Source of the DNA: Grimontia marina | Lineage (GTDB): Bacteria; Pseudomonadota; Gammaproteobacteria; Enterobacterales; Vibrionaceae | Reading direction: 5' to 3' | Assembly: GCF_900060185.1 (NCBI RefSeq) | Contig: NZ_FIZY01000019.1 | Location: 1-64,000 of the forward strand | DNA length: 64,000 bases | Shown: one piece after another, positions 1 through 8,158 of the stretch | How the letters are laid out: every line of letters begins with the position of its first letter | Numbering within the stretch: position 1 is the stretch's first letter | Position numbers and translations under genes: made by a program | The notes under the pieces: generated by a model | What the model was told of the DNA's origin: nothing | The model's input: the letters and a program-made list of their open reading frames with translations, nothing else | Database searches by the model: none

Positions 1-20
1 CACCTTCGCTTTAAATTCGG

Positions 21-1076
21 GTGAGTGGTTTCTACGTTTTCTTGTCATCATCTGCTCCAGTCTTTCTGGGGACTATCAAAACAGATCAATCACTTAAAGT
101 CATGTCCGAAAATTGGGGGCCACTTCTAAGAATTAACCCTCACTCTGGTGAAGGCAACTATAAAAATCTAGGTAATGTCGGTTCTACAGCGTCAAAGTCG
201 CTCGACCCTAGGGAAATTTATGCCACTTTTGATGGCGATTTCGGTCAAATCGTCATAGGTAAGCAATACAGTATTTTTAATGGCCGTCCTGTTCTTGCGG
301 ATGCTTCAGTGCTAGCGGGGGGCTTTTTTGTCTACGATATTGCAAACGATGGTGGCGCTCTGGGTGCCGGTTCATTACATTCAGGCTACCTGTACGCGAA
401 TTTTAACAGCGGCATTCGTTATAACTCGCCGACAGATTCTTCAGTAAAATTCTCTGTTGGCCTGTATGACCCAAGTACCATTCAATCCATACTTCCTAGT
501 GTTAAAAGCACGCCTGTCGCATCAAAAACGACGTCTCCACGATTTGAAGCTGACCTGTCATATGGTCAGGATTTTGAAGGTGGCAACTTTCTCCTTTATG
601 CAGATATGATTTACCAATCTGCAGAAAACTGTACGGTCAGTGGCGTGACATGCGCTTCTGGAAGTAAAGTGGAAGCATCCGGTTATTCAGCCGGCGTAAG
701 CCTGAACTATGGTAGCTTCAGCCTATTTGCATCCGGATTTAAAGGGGAAGGATTGGGCTCGGCTTTACAACTCGACTTTGACTCACTCGATGATTCAGGG
801 CGCGAGCGCGAAAGCAGTGGCTATTGGCTGCAAACTACCGTCAATGTAACTACAGATACCTTACTACGTTTGAGTTACGGCGAAACAAAGATTGATCCCA
901 CCAACGCGACTGCTGGTCACAAAGCCAAGGGGACTGTTTTTGGTGTTTATCACAACTATAACGACCACATTGCCCTTTATACCGAAGTTGGTCGCTCAGA
1001 ATTTGATTTAAATCCGGTGTTTGGAATAGCCACCGAGACTGACTATGTCACTGTCGGTACTCGATTTATGTGGTGA
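21..1076 (+). CDS. Outer-membrane porin, 5' end missing or frameshifted
   Basis: The product is a beta-barrel porin-like protein: alternating polar/aromatic strands, many Gly/Asn/Ser turns, and a C-terminal Phe-Met-Trp, the aromatic end that outer-membrane proteins use as their assembly signal. The segment around residues 62-84 (LDPREIYATFDGDFGQI...) matches the 'R-x-x-Y-x-x-x-x-G-x-F-G' strand/turn pattern of Gram-negative porins. The only available start in this frame is a GTG at 21, just after an in-frame TAA at 12-14, and what follows is not a signal peptide. The N-terminal export signal and first strands are therefore absent from this frame. Either a frameshift lies at or just left of the window edge, or the gene is degenerate. 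The stop is followed at once by a strong terminator. Confidence 0.7.
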   Translation: MSGFYVFLSSSAPVFLGTIKTDQSLKVMSENWGPLLRINPHSGEGNYKNLGNVGSTASKSLDPREIYATFDGDFGQIVIGKQYSIFNGRPVLADASVLAGGFFVYDIANDGGALGAGSLHSGYLYANFNSGIRYNSPTDSSVKFSVGLYDPSTIQSILPSVKSTPVASKTTSPRFEADLSYGQDFEGGNFLLYADMIYQSAENCTVSGVTCASGSKVEASGYSAGVSLNYGSFSLFASGFKGEGLGSALQLDFDSLDDSGRERESSGYWLQTTVNVTTDTLLRLSYGETKIDPTNATAGHKAKGTVFGVYHNYNDHIALYTEVGRSEFDLNPVFGIATETDYVTVGTRFMW

Positions 1077-1101
1077 AGATAAAAATGTAACTGCCTTTTT
1101 T

Positions 1102-1125
1102 GCCCGCTAACAAGCGGGCTTTTTT
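1102..1125 (+). terminator. Rho-independent terminator of the porin gene
   Basis: A GCCCGC / GCGGGC stem with a six-base loop is followed by six T residues, about 25 bases after the porin stop codon. Confidence 0.85.
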
Positions 1126-1191
1126 GTCACCTACCATTCACTCAGTAATTCGACAATTCAAAGGTAAATAGCCATTAGTTTGCGCGTATCA

Positions 1192-1213
1192 AGCCAGCAC
1201 TAATGTGCTGGCT
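1192..1213. terminator. Hairpin at the 3' end of the small gene (possible terminator)
   Basis: A perfect 9-bp stem (AGCCAGCAC / GTGCTGGCT) with a TAAT loop. A run of four T follows on the plus strand, but there is no T run on the minus strand. It would therefore serve as a weak plus-strand terminator, or as a 3'-end-stabilising hairpin for the minus-strand gene that overlaps it. Confidence 0.4.
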
Positions 1214-1442
1214 TTTGCATTTGGCGGGTTTGGTTCATGGTTCTCGAACCCGCCGTTCCATAGGTGTTGATATCATATCGATTGGGTGAATAACCTCTTT
1301 GCTTACGGTACTGGGTGTCTAAACTTCTCAGGTTGATACCGTAAGATTGGTTGATTCGTTCCACGACCTCATTGATCTGAGACTGCGGTGCATTCTGGGA
1401 TCTGAGGAAATAATAAAGATTGATGGCACGTTGCTCATCCAT
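1200..1442 (-). CDS. Small hypothetical protein (80 aa)
   Basis: I do not recognise a family. The ATG has an excellent ribosome binding site (GAGGAGGTGAG, about 4 bases away), which is the main reason to call it real. The product is soluble and polar, rich in Asn, Gln, Tyr and Arg, with a helical first half (residues 1-35) and a disordered Gln/Asn/Arg tail. No signal peptide or membrane segment is visible. The last codons lie in a 9-bp-stem hairpin (AGCCAGCAC-TAAT-GTGCTGGCT, 1192-1213) that includes the stop codon. It is transcribed in the same direction as the downstream-numbered desulfhydrase-like gene, 123 bases away. Confidence 0.6.
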   Translation of the reverse strand: MDEQRAINLYYFLRSQNAPQSQINEVVERINQSYGINLRSLDTQYRKQRGYSPNRYDINTYGTAGSRTMNQTRQMQKPAH

Positions 1443-1565
1443 AACTCACCTCCTCTTTCAGTGATGAAGTGAGTATAGATTTCAATCTGAGCTTTGATAA
1501 TCCACCAAATCAGGAACAGATTATTTCCACCTAGCAATAATAGGGCACTTCGCACCAGTAGTTAC

Positions 1566-2576
1566 TTAGCTATAACTTTCGAAACCAAAGGCTTCGCGAT
1601 AGCCCGGCAATGCCTGAGCACCACCAGTGTGCAGAAATACGATGTTGTCGCAGTCTTTAAATTCGCCTTTGCGGATAAGGTCGATAAGGCCAGCCGCACC
1701 CTTACCGGAATAGACAGGGTCCAGTAAAATGCCTTCATAGCGGGCAAACATATCTATCGCTTCTAAGGTGCTTTCAGCAGGAATCCCGTAGCCGTCTCCA
1801 ACGTAATCACAGTTAGCACGCACATCTTCGCGTTTCACTGCTCCTGGAATGCCCAATAGATCGCAAGTCTTTTCAGCAAGTGTGTAGACATTACCTTCCT
1901 GCTGCGGCTGGGGAACACGAACACCTACGCCAAGCAGAGGAATTAGACTGTTGGTGGCAACAAGGCCAGTAACCAAGCCCGCCTGCGTACCAGCTGACCC
2001 TGTCGCATGAACAAGGTGGTCAATTTTCAACCCCATTTCATTGGCTTGGTTGACCAGCTCCAAGGCACAGTTAGCATAACCCAACGCACCAATCGCATTG
2101 GAACCACCACCTGGAATGATGTAGGGCTTCTTACCCTCGGCGCGCAGTGTTGCTGCAACATCTTCCATCGCGGCATTCATATCTGTGCCGCCCGGATATT
2201 TACTGAGTGAAGCCCCAAACAGTTGCTCAAGCATGACGTTGCCATTGAGCACATAATCTGGATCTTCTGAAGCGGTTCGGTCTTCCAACAAAATGTGGCA
2301 CTCCAATCCACATTTCGCCGCAATTGCCGCTGTCTGACGACCATGGTTAGTTTGGGTCGCACCTTGGGTGATAATGGTGTCAGCGCCTTGTTCAAGTGCG
2401 TCTGCCATCAGGAACTCAAGTTTGCGAGTTTTGTTACCACCACCAGCCAGACCAGTACAATCGTCGCGTTTAATCCAGATTGTAGGCCCGCCCAAGGCTT
2501 CAGAAAGACGCTGCATTGGCTCAAGCGGTGTAGGTAAATGAGCAAAGCGCAAACGTGGAAAGCGAGAAAGGTGCAT
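1566..2576 (-). CDS. cuyA: PLP-dependent L-cysteate sulfo-lyase / D-cysteine desulfhydrase family
   Basis: This is a PLP enzyme of the ACC deaminase/D-cysteine desulfhydrase family. CuyA converts L-cysteate to pyruvate, sulfite and ammonia; DcyD converts D-cysteine to pyruvate, sulfide and ammonia. Visible marks are the '[19 protein letters not shown]' PLP-lysine segment (residues 37-55, Lys near 49), the '[13 protein letters not shown]' cofactor loop (about 71-83) and the Gly-rich phosphate loop 'GSAGTQAG' near 195. The N-terminus ([21 protein letters not shown]...) and the 'YVGDGYGIP' segment resemble, from memory, the characterised CuyA of Ruegeria pomeroyi more than enterobacterial DcyD. 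The family call is firm and the substrate is inferred. The 336-residue length is normal. An AGGGA site precedes the ATG. An Lrp-type regulator lies upstream on the same strand. Confidence 0.8.
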   Translation of the reverse strand: MHLSRFPRLRFAHLPTPLEPMQRLSEALGGPTIWIKRDDCTGLAGGGNKTRKLEFLMADALEQGADTIITQGATQTNHGRQTAAIAAKCGLECHILLEDRTASEDPDYVLNGNVMLEQLFGASLSKYPGGTDMNAAMEDVAATLRAEGKKPYIIPGGGSNAIGALGYANCALELVNQANEMGLKIDHLVHATGSAGTQAGLVTGLVATNSLIPLLGVGVRVPQPQQEGNVYTLAEKTCDLLGIPGAVKREDVRANCDYVGDGYGIPAESTLEAIDMFARYEGILLDPVYSGKGAAGLIDLIRKGEFKDCDNIVFLHTGGAQALPGYREAFGFESYS

Positions 2577-2896
2577 GTCGTTGTCCCTAACAGTTAAGAA
2601 GTAGAAAAAAGTAATTGCTATTTCAGACTGAGAAACTTTTTTGACTTACGCCAATACCTATATTGAAGGGGCTGCGGTTACTTTTCGGCATAACGAGAGC
2701 ATGAATTATCTAATGCATTGATTATTTGTAATTAAATTGACTTCACGACTCTCTACCGTCTAGTAATATTGAACGTTTTTCGAAAACAGCAGCAGCACGT
2801 TTTGTGACCAAAGTTACATTAAGAAGAGATACTCAAAAATGATTAAGGCTTTATCTGATAGCAGTATAAAGACGCGCATAAGCAAACAAGCTTAAC
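2577..2896. promoter_or_regulatory. 320-bp non-coding gap upstream of the cuyA-like gene
   Basis: AT-rich leader region between the lrp-like gene and the cuyA-like gene, both on the minus strand. Its length and composition suggest that cuyA has its own promoter here, probably with Lrp-family sites. I see no clear open reading frame and no convincing terminator or -35/-10 pair that I would assign by eye. Confidence 0.35.
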
Positions 2897-3340
2897 TTAC
2901 TTAGTCGTATTGAAGAACTCTGTCAGCACGATATGGGTCACCACCTGCTTGATGTCAGGAATAGCCTGAATCACTTCACGGATTTGATTGATACGGTTCA
3001 TACTAGGCACTTCCACATAAAGCATCATGTCCGTTTCGCCGCTGATCGCATGACACCACTTCACCCCTTCAATCCGGCGAATGGTTTCTGCATAAGCCTC
3101 ACAGTGGTATTGGCTGGATGAAGTGTCATATTTTAATGCAAGGTAAGCGCAGACCATTTCGACACTTTTGTTCTCCACTACATCGGCGTGGTAGCCAAGA
3201 ATAACTTTGTCTTGCTCAAGCTTTTTGATTCGTGCTGTCACTGCGGAACGCGACAAATTGACATCCCGCGCGATTTCGCTGACGGAACGGCGTGCATCCA
3301 CACGCAGAATATCCAATATTTGTTGGTCGAACTTATCCAT
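2897..3340 (-). CDS. Lrp/AsnC family transcriptional regulator
   Basis: A 147-residue protein of standard Lrp/AsnC build. An N-terminal winged helix-turn-helix (about residues 4-60, 'DQQILDILRVDARRSVSEIA' then 'LSRSAVTARIKKLEQ') is followed by a RAM/ligand-binding alpha-beta domain (about 65-145, with the 'GETDMMLYVEVPS' strand). Such proteins form octamers that sense amino acids. The gene is divergent from the YjeH-like exporter (194-base gap) and sits upstream of the cuyA-like gene on the same strand, so it probably controls one or both in response to a sulfur or branched amino acid. That role is inferred from position. Confidence 0.9.
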   Translation of the reverse strand: MDKFDQQILDILRVDARRSVSEIARDVNLSRSAVTARIKKLEQDKVILGYHADVVENKSVEMVCAYLALKYDTSSSQYHCEAYAETIRRIEGVKWCHAISGETDMMLYVEVPSMNRINQIREVIQAIPDIKQVVTHIVLTEFFNTTK

Positions 3341-3534
3341 GTTCTTCTTTCAATTCTCTTTTCGTAAATCACTTCTCTCGCAGAATATTGCGCGAAAACT
3401 GTCACTTTGTCAGCCTCAGCAATAAAAACCGTCAATCTGACGATGAACAAAGACACTTTGCGCGATGCTTTTTCAATCAATCAGCTTTAATCTGGCAACA
3501 GTCATCAACACACAGATACTGGCTGGGACGCCCC

Positions 3535-4785
3535 ATGAATCAACTCAAAAAAGAAATCACATTGCTGTCCGGTATCGGCCAACTTTCTACCACCCTTTTG
3601 GGTACCGGACTATTCATGATCCCTGCTATTGCAGCGGGCATCGCCGGTGAGTTTTCCCTCTGGGCATGGCTCTTCCTGTTTGTCGCTATTTGCCCGATAG
3701 CCCTGACATTCGCCCAATTAGGTAAGCGCTACCCGAATGCAGGCGGTACCGCTTATTTCGTCCGCAAAGCTTTCGATAAAAGGTTAGAGCGGAGCGTCGC
3801 CTGGCTCTTTGTCAGCGTGATTCCCGTTGGTGTTCCAGCGGCCGTTGCTCTTGCCGCTGGCTTTCTGCAACAACTTTTGCCTGAGCCGATTAATGGCTCT
3901 CTGACGGCTCAACTTCTTACCGTCGCGCTCTTGGTGGGTGTCAATTTGATGGGTGCTAAATCTTCGGGTCAGCTGCAAACCCTTATCGCGATTAGCATTT
4001 TTCTTTTGGTTGGCGCTTTTCTGTGGAAAGGCGGCGTAGGTGTCACCGATCTGACCATGCCGACCATTAGTGAGGATTCCTTATGGCCCATTGGCGCTGC
4101 GCTTGGTGTGATGTTCTGGTGCTTTGTTGGCATTGAAGCCTTCGCCCATATGGGGGAAGAGTTTAAAAATCCGGAAAGAGATTTCCCTATCGCCATTATC
4201 GCGGGCTGTTTTATAGCTGGTGCGACCTACTGGGCCATGTCAGTCGTCATCCTGAAATTCGGCGCTTACGGCACCCCACAGTTTGATAGCGCCTCAATCC
4301 CCTGGTTGAGTGAGAACTTGTTTGGCCCGAACTTTAAAATGCTGATCAGTGTGATTGGCTTCTCCGCCTGCTTCGCGAGTGTCAATCTTTACACCCAAAG
4401 CCTTTCACGTATGGTTTGGGCGCAAGCGCGCGAGAACAAGCCAGAAGGAAAAATGGCTCAGGTTTCGAGCCGTGGCGTCCCCCAGAATGCGACCTTGAGT
4501 GTCGGTGGCGTCCTGGCGGCTTCCTGCATCATAGGATATTGGTCAGGCTTGGATTTGGAGTTTTTCCTTAAGCTCGCCAACAGTGTGTTCGTGTTGGTTT
4601 ATCTGATGGCGATGCTCGCAGCATTGAAACTGCTTCAAGGCGCAGCCAGATGGTTGGCGGGCATCGCACTGGCACTTTGTGTGATTGTTTTCGTCTGTCT
4701 TGGTTGGTCGATGCTATATGCGCTGGGCGTATTTGGTCTTCTTATGCTGCAAGGTAAAAAAGACACCCGCAAAGCAGCCGTTTAA
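3535..4785 (+). CDS. yjeH: YjeH-like L-methionine/branched-chain amino acid exporter (APC family)
   Basis: A 416-residue polytopic membrane protein with about 11-12 hydrophobic segments. The APC-superfamily start 'GIGQLSTTLLGTGLFMIPA' (about residues 11-29) corresponds to Escherichia coli YjeH, which exports L-methionine, leucine, isoleucine and valine. The 'SVIPVGVPAAVALAAGF' segment is also typical. I chose the ATG at 3535 because homology begins exactly there; an open frame continues upstream to 3292 but encodes nothing membrane-like and runs through the divergent promoter region. The divergent Lrp-type gene is a natural regulator. The homocysteine methyltransferase-like gene follows 96 bases later, which supports a methionine theme. 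Confidence 0.85.
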   Translation: MNQLKKEITLLSGIGQLSTTLLGTGLFMIPAIAAGIAGEFSLWAWLFLFVAICPIALTFAQLGKRYPNAGGTAYFVRKAFDKRLERSVAWLFVSVIPVGVPAAVALAAGFLQQLLPEPINGSLTAQLLTVALLVGVNLMGAKSSGQLQTLIAISIFLLVGAFLWKGGVGVTDLTMPTISEDSLWPIGAALGVMFWCFVGIEAFAHMGEEFKNPERDFPIAIIAGCFIAGATYWAMSVVILKFGAYGTPQFDSASIPWLSENLFGPNFKMLISVIGFSACFASVNLYTQSLSRMVWAQARENKPEGKMAQVSSRGVPQNATLSVGGVLAASCIIGYWSGLDLEFFLKLANSVFVLVYLMAMLAALKLLQGAARWLAGIALALCVIVFVCLGWSMLYALGVFGLLMLQGKKDTRKAAV

Positions 4786-4881
4786 CCCTTCTAGACATCA
4801 CAAATATTTTGTGAGACCTTTCGCAAAAGTTTTGAAATACCCAAATATAATTTGGGTTACAACAAGAAAGAGCGATCACGG

Positions 4882-5778
4882 ATGTTTGTTTTATTAGATG
4901 GCGGCATGGGGCGAGAGCTTCAACGTATCGGCGCCCCATTTTCCCAGCCTTTATGGAGCGCTCAAGCGCTGATTGAAGCGCCAGATTGTGTTTATCAGGC
5001 GCACCAGAATTTTATTGATGCGGGATGCGATGTCATCACGGTCAACAGCTATGCCTGCGTCCCTTTCCACTTGGGCGAGCAGCGATATCAGGAACAAGGC
5101 TTTGAACTGGCTGAGTCCGCAGCGCAAATTGCCCGTCGTGCTGCTGATGACAGCGAGAGGAAAGTCAAAGTTGCGGGCTGTATTCCTCCAGTTTTGGGTT
5201 CCTACCGCCCTGATCTTTTCTCAGCAGAAAAAGCCCGCTCAATCATTCAAACACTGGTTGATGCACAAGCAGGCTACTCAGATATTTGGATAGCTGAAAC
5301 GATTAGCTTGATTGAAGAATTCGAAACGATTTTCGACGTACTCAAAAGCACAAATCAACCTGCCTACTTTGCCTTCAGCTTAATGGACACTGAAATCGAT
5401 CAACCTCGATTACGCTCTGGTGAATCTGTGGCGGATGCAATTCGCGTTGTCTGTGAAAAAAGCGTCGATGGCGTGCTGTTTAACTGTTCACAACCCGAGG
5501 TAATGTTGGACGCCATTGCTTTAGCAAAAGCCATCATTGATGATAGCGGCAAGCAGATTTCCCTAGGCGCTTATGCCAATGGGTTTACGGTCATCCATCA
5601 AGACCATGAAGCCAATGATTCACTGACGACGGTTCGTGATTTACCCGCTGATGAATACGCAGCGTTTGTGCGTGCCTGGCTGGATGCGGGGTCGAATATC
5701 GTAGGAGGATGCTGTGCAATTTTTCCAGAGCACATCGACTATCTTGATGCACTCCGTAAGAGTAACGAAGAAAAATAA
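4882..5778 (+). CDS. Homocysteine S-methyltransferase family protein
   Basis: A 298-residue Pfam S-methyl_trans (MmuM/BHMT-like) barrel. Features are the N-terminal 'LLDGGMGRELQRIG', the strand 'GVLFNCSQPE' near residue 200 that carries the first zinc Cys, and the C-terminal 'IVGGCCAIFPEHI' near 275 with the Cys-Cys pair. Together these give the three thiolates that bind zinc and activate homocysteine. The methyl donor is not decidable from sequence (S-methylmethionine, SAM or betaine). The ATG at 4882 is preferred: it has an AAGAAAGAG ribosome site and starts at the conserved domain. A TTG at 4852 is in frame but adds only basic residues. It follows yjeH on the same strand. The stop codon is one base from the MITE-like element. 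Confidence 0.85.
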   Translation: MFVLLDGGMGRELQRIGAPFSQPLWSAQALIEAPDCVYQAHQNFIDAGCDVITVNSYACVPFHLGEQRYQEQGFELAESAAQIARRAADDSERKVKVAGCIPPVLGSYRPDLFSAEKARSIIQTLVDAQAGYSDIWIAETISLIEEFETIFDVLKSTNQPAYFAFSLMDTEIDQPRLRSGESVADAIRVVCEKSVDGVLFNCSQPEVMLDAIALAKAIIDDSGKQISLGAYANGFTVIHQDHEANDSLTTVRDLPADEYAAFVRAWLDAGSNIVGGCCAIFPEHIDYLDALRKSNEEK

Positions 5779-5779
5779 C

Positions 5780-5802
5780 TAGGGGCTGTTGATCTTTGGT
5801 GG
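5780..5802 (+). repeat. Left terminal inverted repeat of the MITE-like element
   Basis: Starts TAGGGGCTGTTGA. It pairs with the right end at 6037-6059 with one mismatch over 21 bases and resembles the lone copy at 45537. Confidence 0.75.
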
Positions 5803-6036
5803 TTAAATTTTGTTCTCGCTATAAGCGTTTTAGGCGCGGCGGGGTATGTGCGGCCTAGCCATTCTAAGCAAATACACCTCAACAAAACATAAAACGCTTA
5901 GGGTACGGGACGCGCAGTCGAACCCTCCGGGCAGCGTTTGTGGGGAATTTCTGCTGCGTTATCTGCTTCTCATGTAGGCGATACACATCGAAACTTCTGC
6001 CTTGCATAAAATCCCCACAAACTGCTGCAAAAGTCA

Positions 6037-6059
6037 TCACCAAAGGTCAACAGCCCCTA
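6037..6059 (-). repeat. Right terminal inverted repeat of the MITE-like element
   Basis: Reads CCAAAGGTCAACAGCCCCTA on the plus strand at its end. Its final CTA is the reverse complement of the stop codon of the neighbouring hydrolase. Confidence 0.75.
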
Positions 6060-6839
6060 AGTCGTCGTCGCCAACTGACGTTGTTTCACCTTATCGCTTT
6101 GCAGGAACTCAATCACCAGTAGATTGAAGATGCGCGCTTTCTCGAGGTGAGCATTGTGAGCGGCCAGAGGCATCACGGCCAAGTTCGTGTCTTTTATTCT
6201 TCTCCAGAGTATTTCGACCTGATCCCACATATAGGATCGATCACTGTCTGGCCAGAGAACCAGTGTTTTTGCCTCAATATCGCCCAGGCGTTCAATAGAG
6301 CGCCACCCTCCCATAGCACGAAGTCCGTTAATATAGGTTTGCGTGGACACACGTTCAGCAAGCGCCATTCCCCCAACAAAATCAGGATCCTCTTCCCCTT
6401 CTGAAAACCAGGTTCGGACAGTATCCCGTGCGACTTGCTCTGTGCCCTCTTTTTCAGCACGTGCCATGCTGTCTTCAAGCGATTCAAAACGCCCCGGCAA
6501 ACGGCCATTTGGTCCGGTTGCGTAGAGCACCAACCCCATCACTCTGTCTTTTGCTTTGATTGCAATTTCCTGAGCAATCATCCCCCCCATCGAATGCCCC
6601 ATCAGGTGAAAACAGTCGATACCGAGTTCATCCAGTTTTCCCAACACGAAATCGGCAAACCCTTCAATGCTATCCAAGCCTGTTTCCTTTGCCTTTCCTC
6701 CATAACCTGGCAAATCGAACGCGACAACGTCGAAGCGCGTTGAAAACAACTCAATCTGTTTTTCCCAATAGGTCAAACTGCTGAGAAACCCATGAACCAG
6801 TACCAACGTGGGTCCGGTTCCTACACGTATACAATTCAT
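6057..6839 (-). CDS. Alpha/beta hydrolase
   Basis: A 260-residue alpha/beta hydrolase fold enzyme. It shows the oxyanion-hole 'LVHGF' (His16), the nucleophile elbow 'GHSMGG' (Ser83), an acid in 'WPDSDRS' (Asp198/200) and the catalytic His in 'AHNAHLE' (His231). The proportions resemble C-C bond hydrolases, ester/lactone hydrolases and BioH-like enzymes; the substrate cannot be read from sequence. Five bases separate it from the TRAP large permease, so it is co-transcribed with the transporter and probably processes the imported compound or a breakdown product. The TAG stop lies inside the right end of the MITE-like element, so the last residues (about ...QLATTT) were probably altered by insertion. 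This is beyond the catalytic core. Confidence 0.85.
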   Translation of the reverse strand: MNCIRVGTGPTLVLVHGFLSSLTYWEKQIELFSTRFDVVAFDLPGYGGKAKETGLDSIEGFADFVLGKLDELGIDCFHLMGHSMGGMIAQEIAIKAKDRVMGLVLYATGPNGRLPGRFESLEDSMARAEKEGTEQVARDTVRTWFSEGEEDPDFVGGMALAERVSTQTYINGLRAMGGWRSIERLGDIEAKTLVLWPDSDRSYMWDQVEILWRRIKDTNLAVMPLAAHNAHLEKARIFNLLVIEFLQSDKVKQRQLATTT

Positions 6840-6844
6840 CGTTA

Positions 6845-8146
6845 TTATTCCATTAACTCAGGGAGCCAAAGCGCTGTGTCAGGCAGTCCGACCAACAACA
6901 GCAGCAAAATCACAAGCGCGAAAATAAAGGGAACACAGCCAACGATCACATCCCCAATAGTCACGTCATCTCTCGCGAGACTCTGAATAACAAAGAGGTT
7001 GAGCCCGACAGGCGGTGTCAGTACGGCTATTTCCATAGTGATGGTGTAAACCACCCCAAACCAAATCAGGTCAAAGCCCGCCGCATGCACCAGAGGGAAC
7101 AGGGTTGGTAAGGTGATAAAAGTCATAGAGACAGGCTCTAAGAACATGCCGAGGATGATGTAGAACACCACAATCATTGCCAGCACAGCGTAGGGCGATA
7201 AGTCCATTTCAACGAACAGTTGGGTAAACTGTTGCGGAATTTGGTGATAGGTCATCACAAAGCCGAATAGTACCCCTGACGACAGCAATAAGCCCAAGTA
7301 ACCCATGGTCTGCATTGTCGACTTAAGTGACTCGAGCAAGCCATCCCAACGCAGCCCACCAAAGCAAAATGCCATGATAAGCGTGATAACCGACGACACC
7401 GCCGCCGCTTCAGTTGGTGTCGCGATTCCCGCATAGATAGAGATGGTAATCACCAAGCCAATGATCATCACCGGCGTGAGTGCGGACAGCGCCACCAGCC
7501 AAGGGATCGGTTGGATACTCTCCTGCCCCGGAATATCTTGAGGTGCAACCTTTCCCCACACCGCGACGATGATGAAGAACATGGTTACCAGTACCAGTCC
7601 AGGTATGACACCAGCGATAAATAGTGCACCGATGGATTGGTCTGTCACGATGCCATAAAACAGCAAGATCAAGCTTGGCGGTAGCAGAACACTCAACGTA
7701 CCGCCAGCAGCCAATACACCACTCGACAGACGTTTTCCGTAACCCAGTTTCAGCATCTGAGGCAAGGCCACACCGCCGATAGTCAGTGAACCCACCATGC
7801 TGGAACCACACACGGCACCAAACCCTGCACAAGCGCCGATACTGCCGTAAGCCGCAGCACCACGTAGTGGCAACTTGCTATGCATAAACCAGTAAAGGTT
7901 GGGGCCAATGGAAGAGCGCCCAATCAATTCGCCAAGAAAAACGAACAACGGAACGGCGAGGAGAATGTAGTCAAACCACACCCCCCACAGTTTCAGTTCC
8001 ACCGTCACCAGCGAAGATTTCACACTCAGAATATCGAGCAAAAACGGGATAGATGCTGCGGCAAGCGCAAATGGGATAGGCAAGCCAATGATGATGAATC
8101 CCATCAACAAGCCCAGCATACCTAGCCCGACAACGTACCATTCCAT
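6845..8146 (-). CDS. TRAP transporter large permease subunit (DctM family)
   Basis: A 433-residue, strongly hydrophobic protein with about 12 membrane segments, typical of the DctM/IT-superfamily subunit that forms the sodium-driven transport path of tripartite ATP-independent periplasmic transporters. It shows the N-terminal 'GLPIPFALAAASIPFLL' segment, 'VPLFVFLGELIGRSSIG', 'GAVCGSSMVGSLTIGGVALPQM' in pieces, and the C-terminal 'TPPVGLNLFVIQSLA' signature of the family. It follows the small subunit by 12 bases and precedes the hydrolase by 5, forming a P-Q-M-hydrolase operon. Confidence 0.93.
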   Translation of the reverse strand: MEWYVVGLGMLGLLMGFIIIGLPIPFALAAASIPFLLDILSVKSSLVTVELKLWGVWFDYILLAVPLFVFLGELIGRSSIGPNLYWFMHSKLPLRGAAAYGSIGACAGFGAVCGSSMVGSLTIGGVALPQMLKLGYGKRLSSGVLAAGGTLSVLLPPSLILLFYGIVTDQSIGALFIAGVIPGLVLVTMFFIIVAVWGKVAPQDIPGQESIQPIPWLVALSALTPVMIIGLVITISIYAGIATPTEAAAVSSVITLIMAFCFGGLRWDGLLESLKSTMQTMGYLGLLLSSGVLFGFVMTYHQIPQQFTQLFVEMDLSPYAVLAMIVVFYIILGMFLEPVSMTFITLPTLFPLVHAAGFDLIWFGVVYTITMEIAVLTPPVGLNLFVIQSLARDDVTIGDVIVGCVPFIFALVILLLLLVGLPDTALWLPELME

Positions 8147-8158
8147 AACACATCCTTG

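Larger units (their letters stand above)
5780..6059. mobile_element. MITE-like element with about 21-bp terminal inverted repeats
   Basis: A 280-bp non-coding element. Its left end (5780-5800, TAGGGGCTGTTGATCTTT...) and right end (6039-6059, reverse complement TAGGGGCTGTTGACCTTT...) match at 20 of 21 positions and both ends carry TA, as with TA-target elements. Inside are further inverted pairs: TAAGCGTTTTA (about 5821-5831) with TAAAACGCTTA (about 5890-5900), and GTTTGTGGGGA (about 5936) with TCCCCACAAAC (about 6011-6021). The transcript could therefore fold into nested hairpins. No transposase frame is present, so it would be mobilised in trans. It fills the space between two convergent genes, and its right end supplies the TAG stop codon of the hydrolase. 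A related end sits at 45537-45574. Confidence 0.75.

Noticed and set aside
1328-1555. 75-residue minus-strand frame overlapping the small 80-residue gene
   Set aside because: No ribosome site and overlap with a better-supported gene in another frame.
3292-3534. N-terminal extension of the YjeH-like exporter
   Set aside because: The extra 81 residues run over the divergent lrp promoter and start and have no counterpart in the family; the conserved protein begins at 3535.
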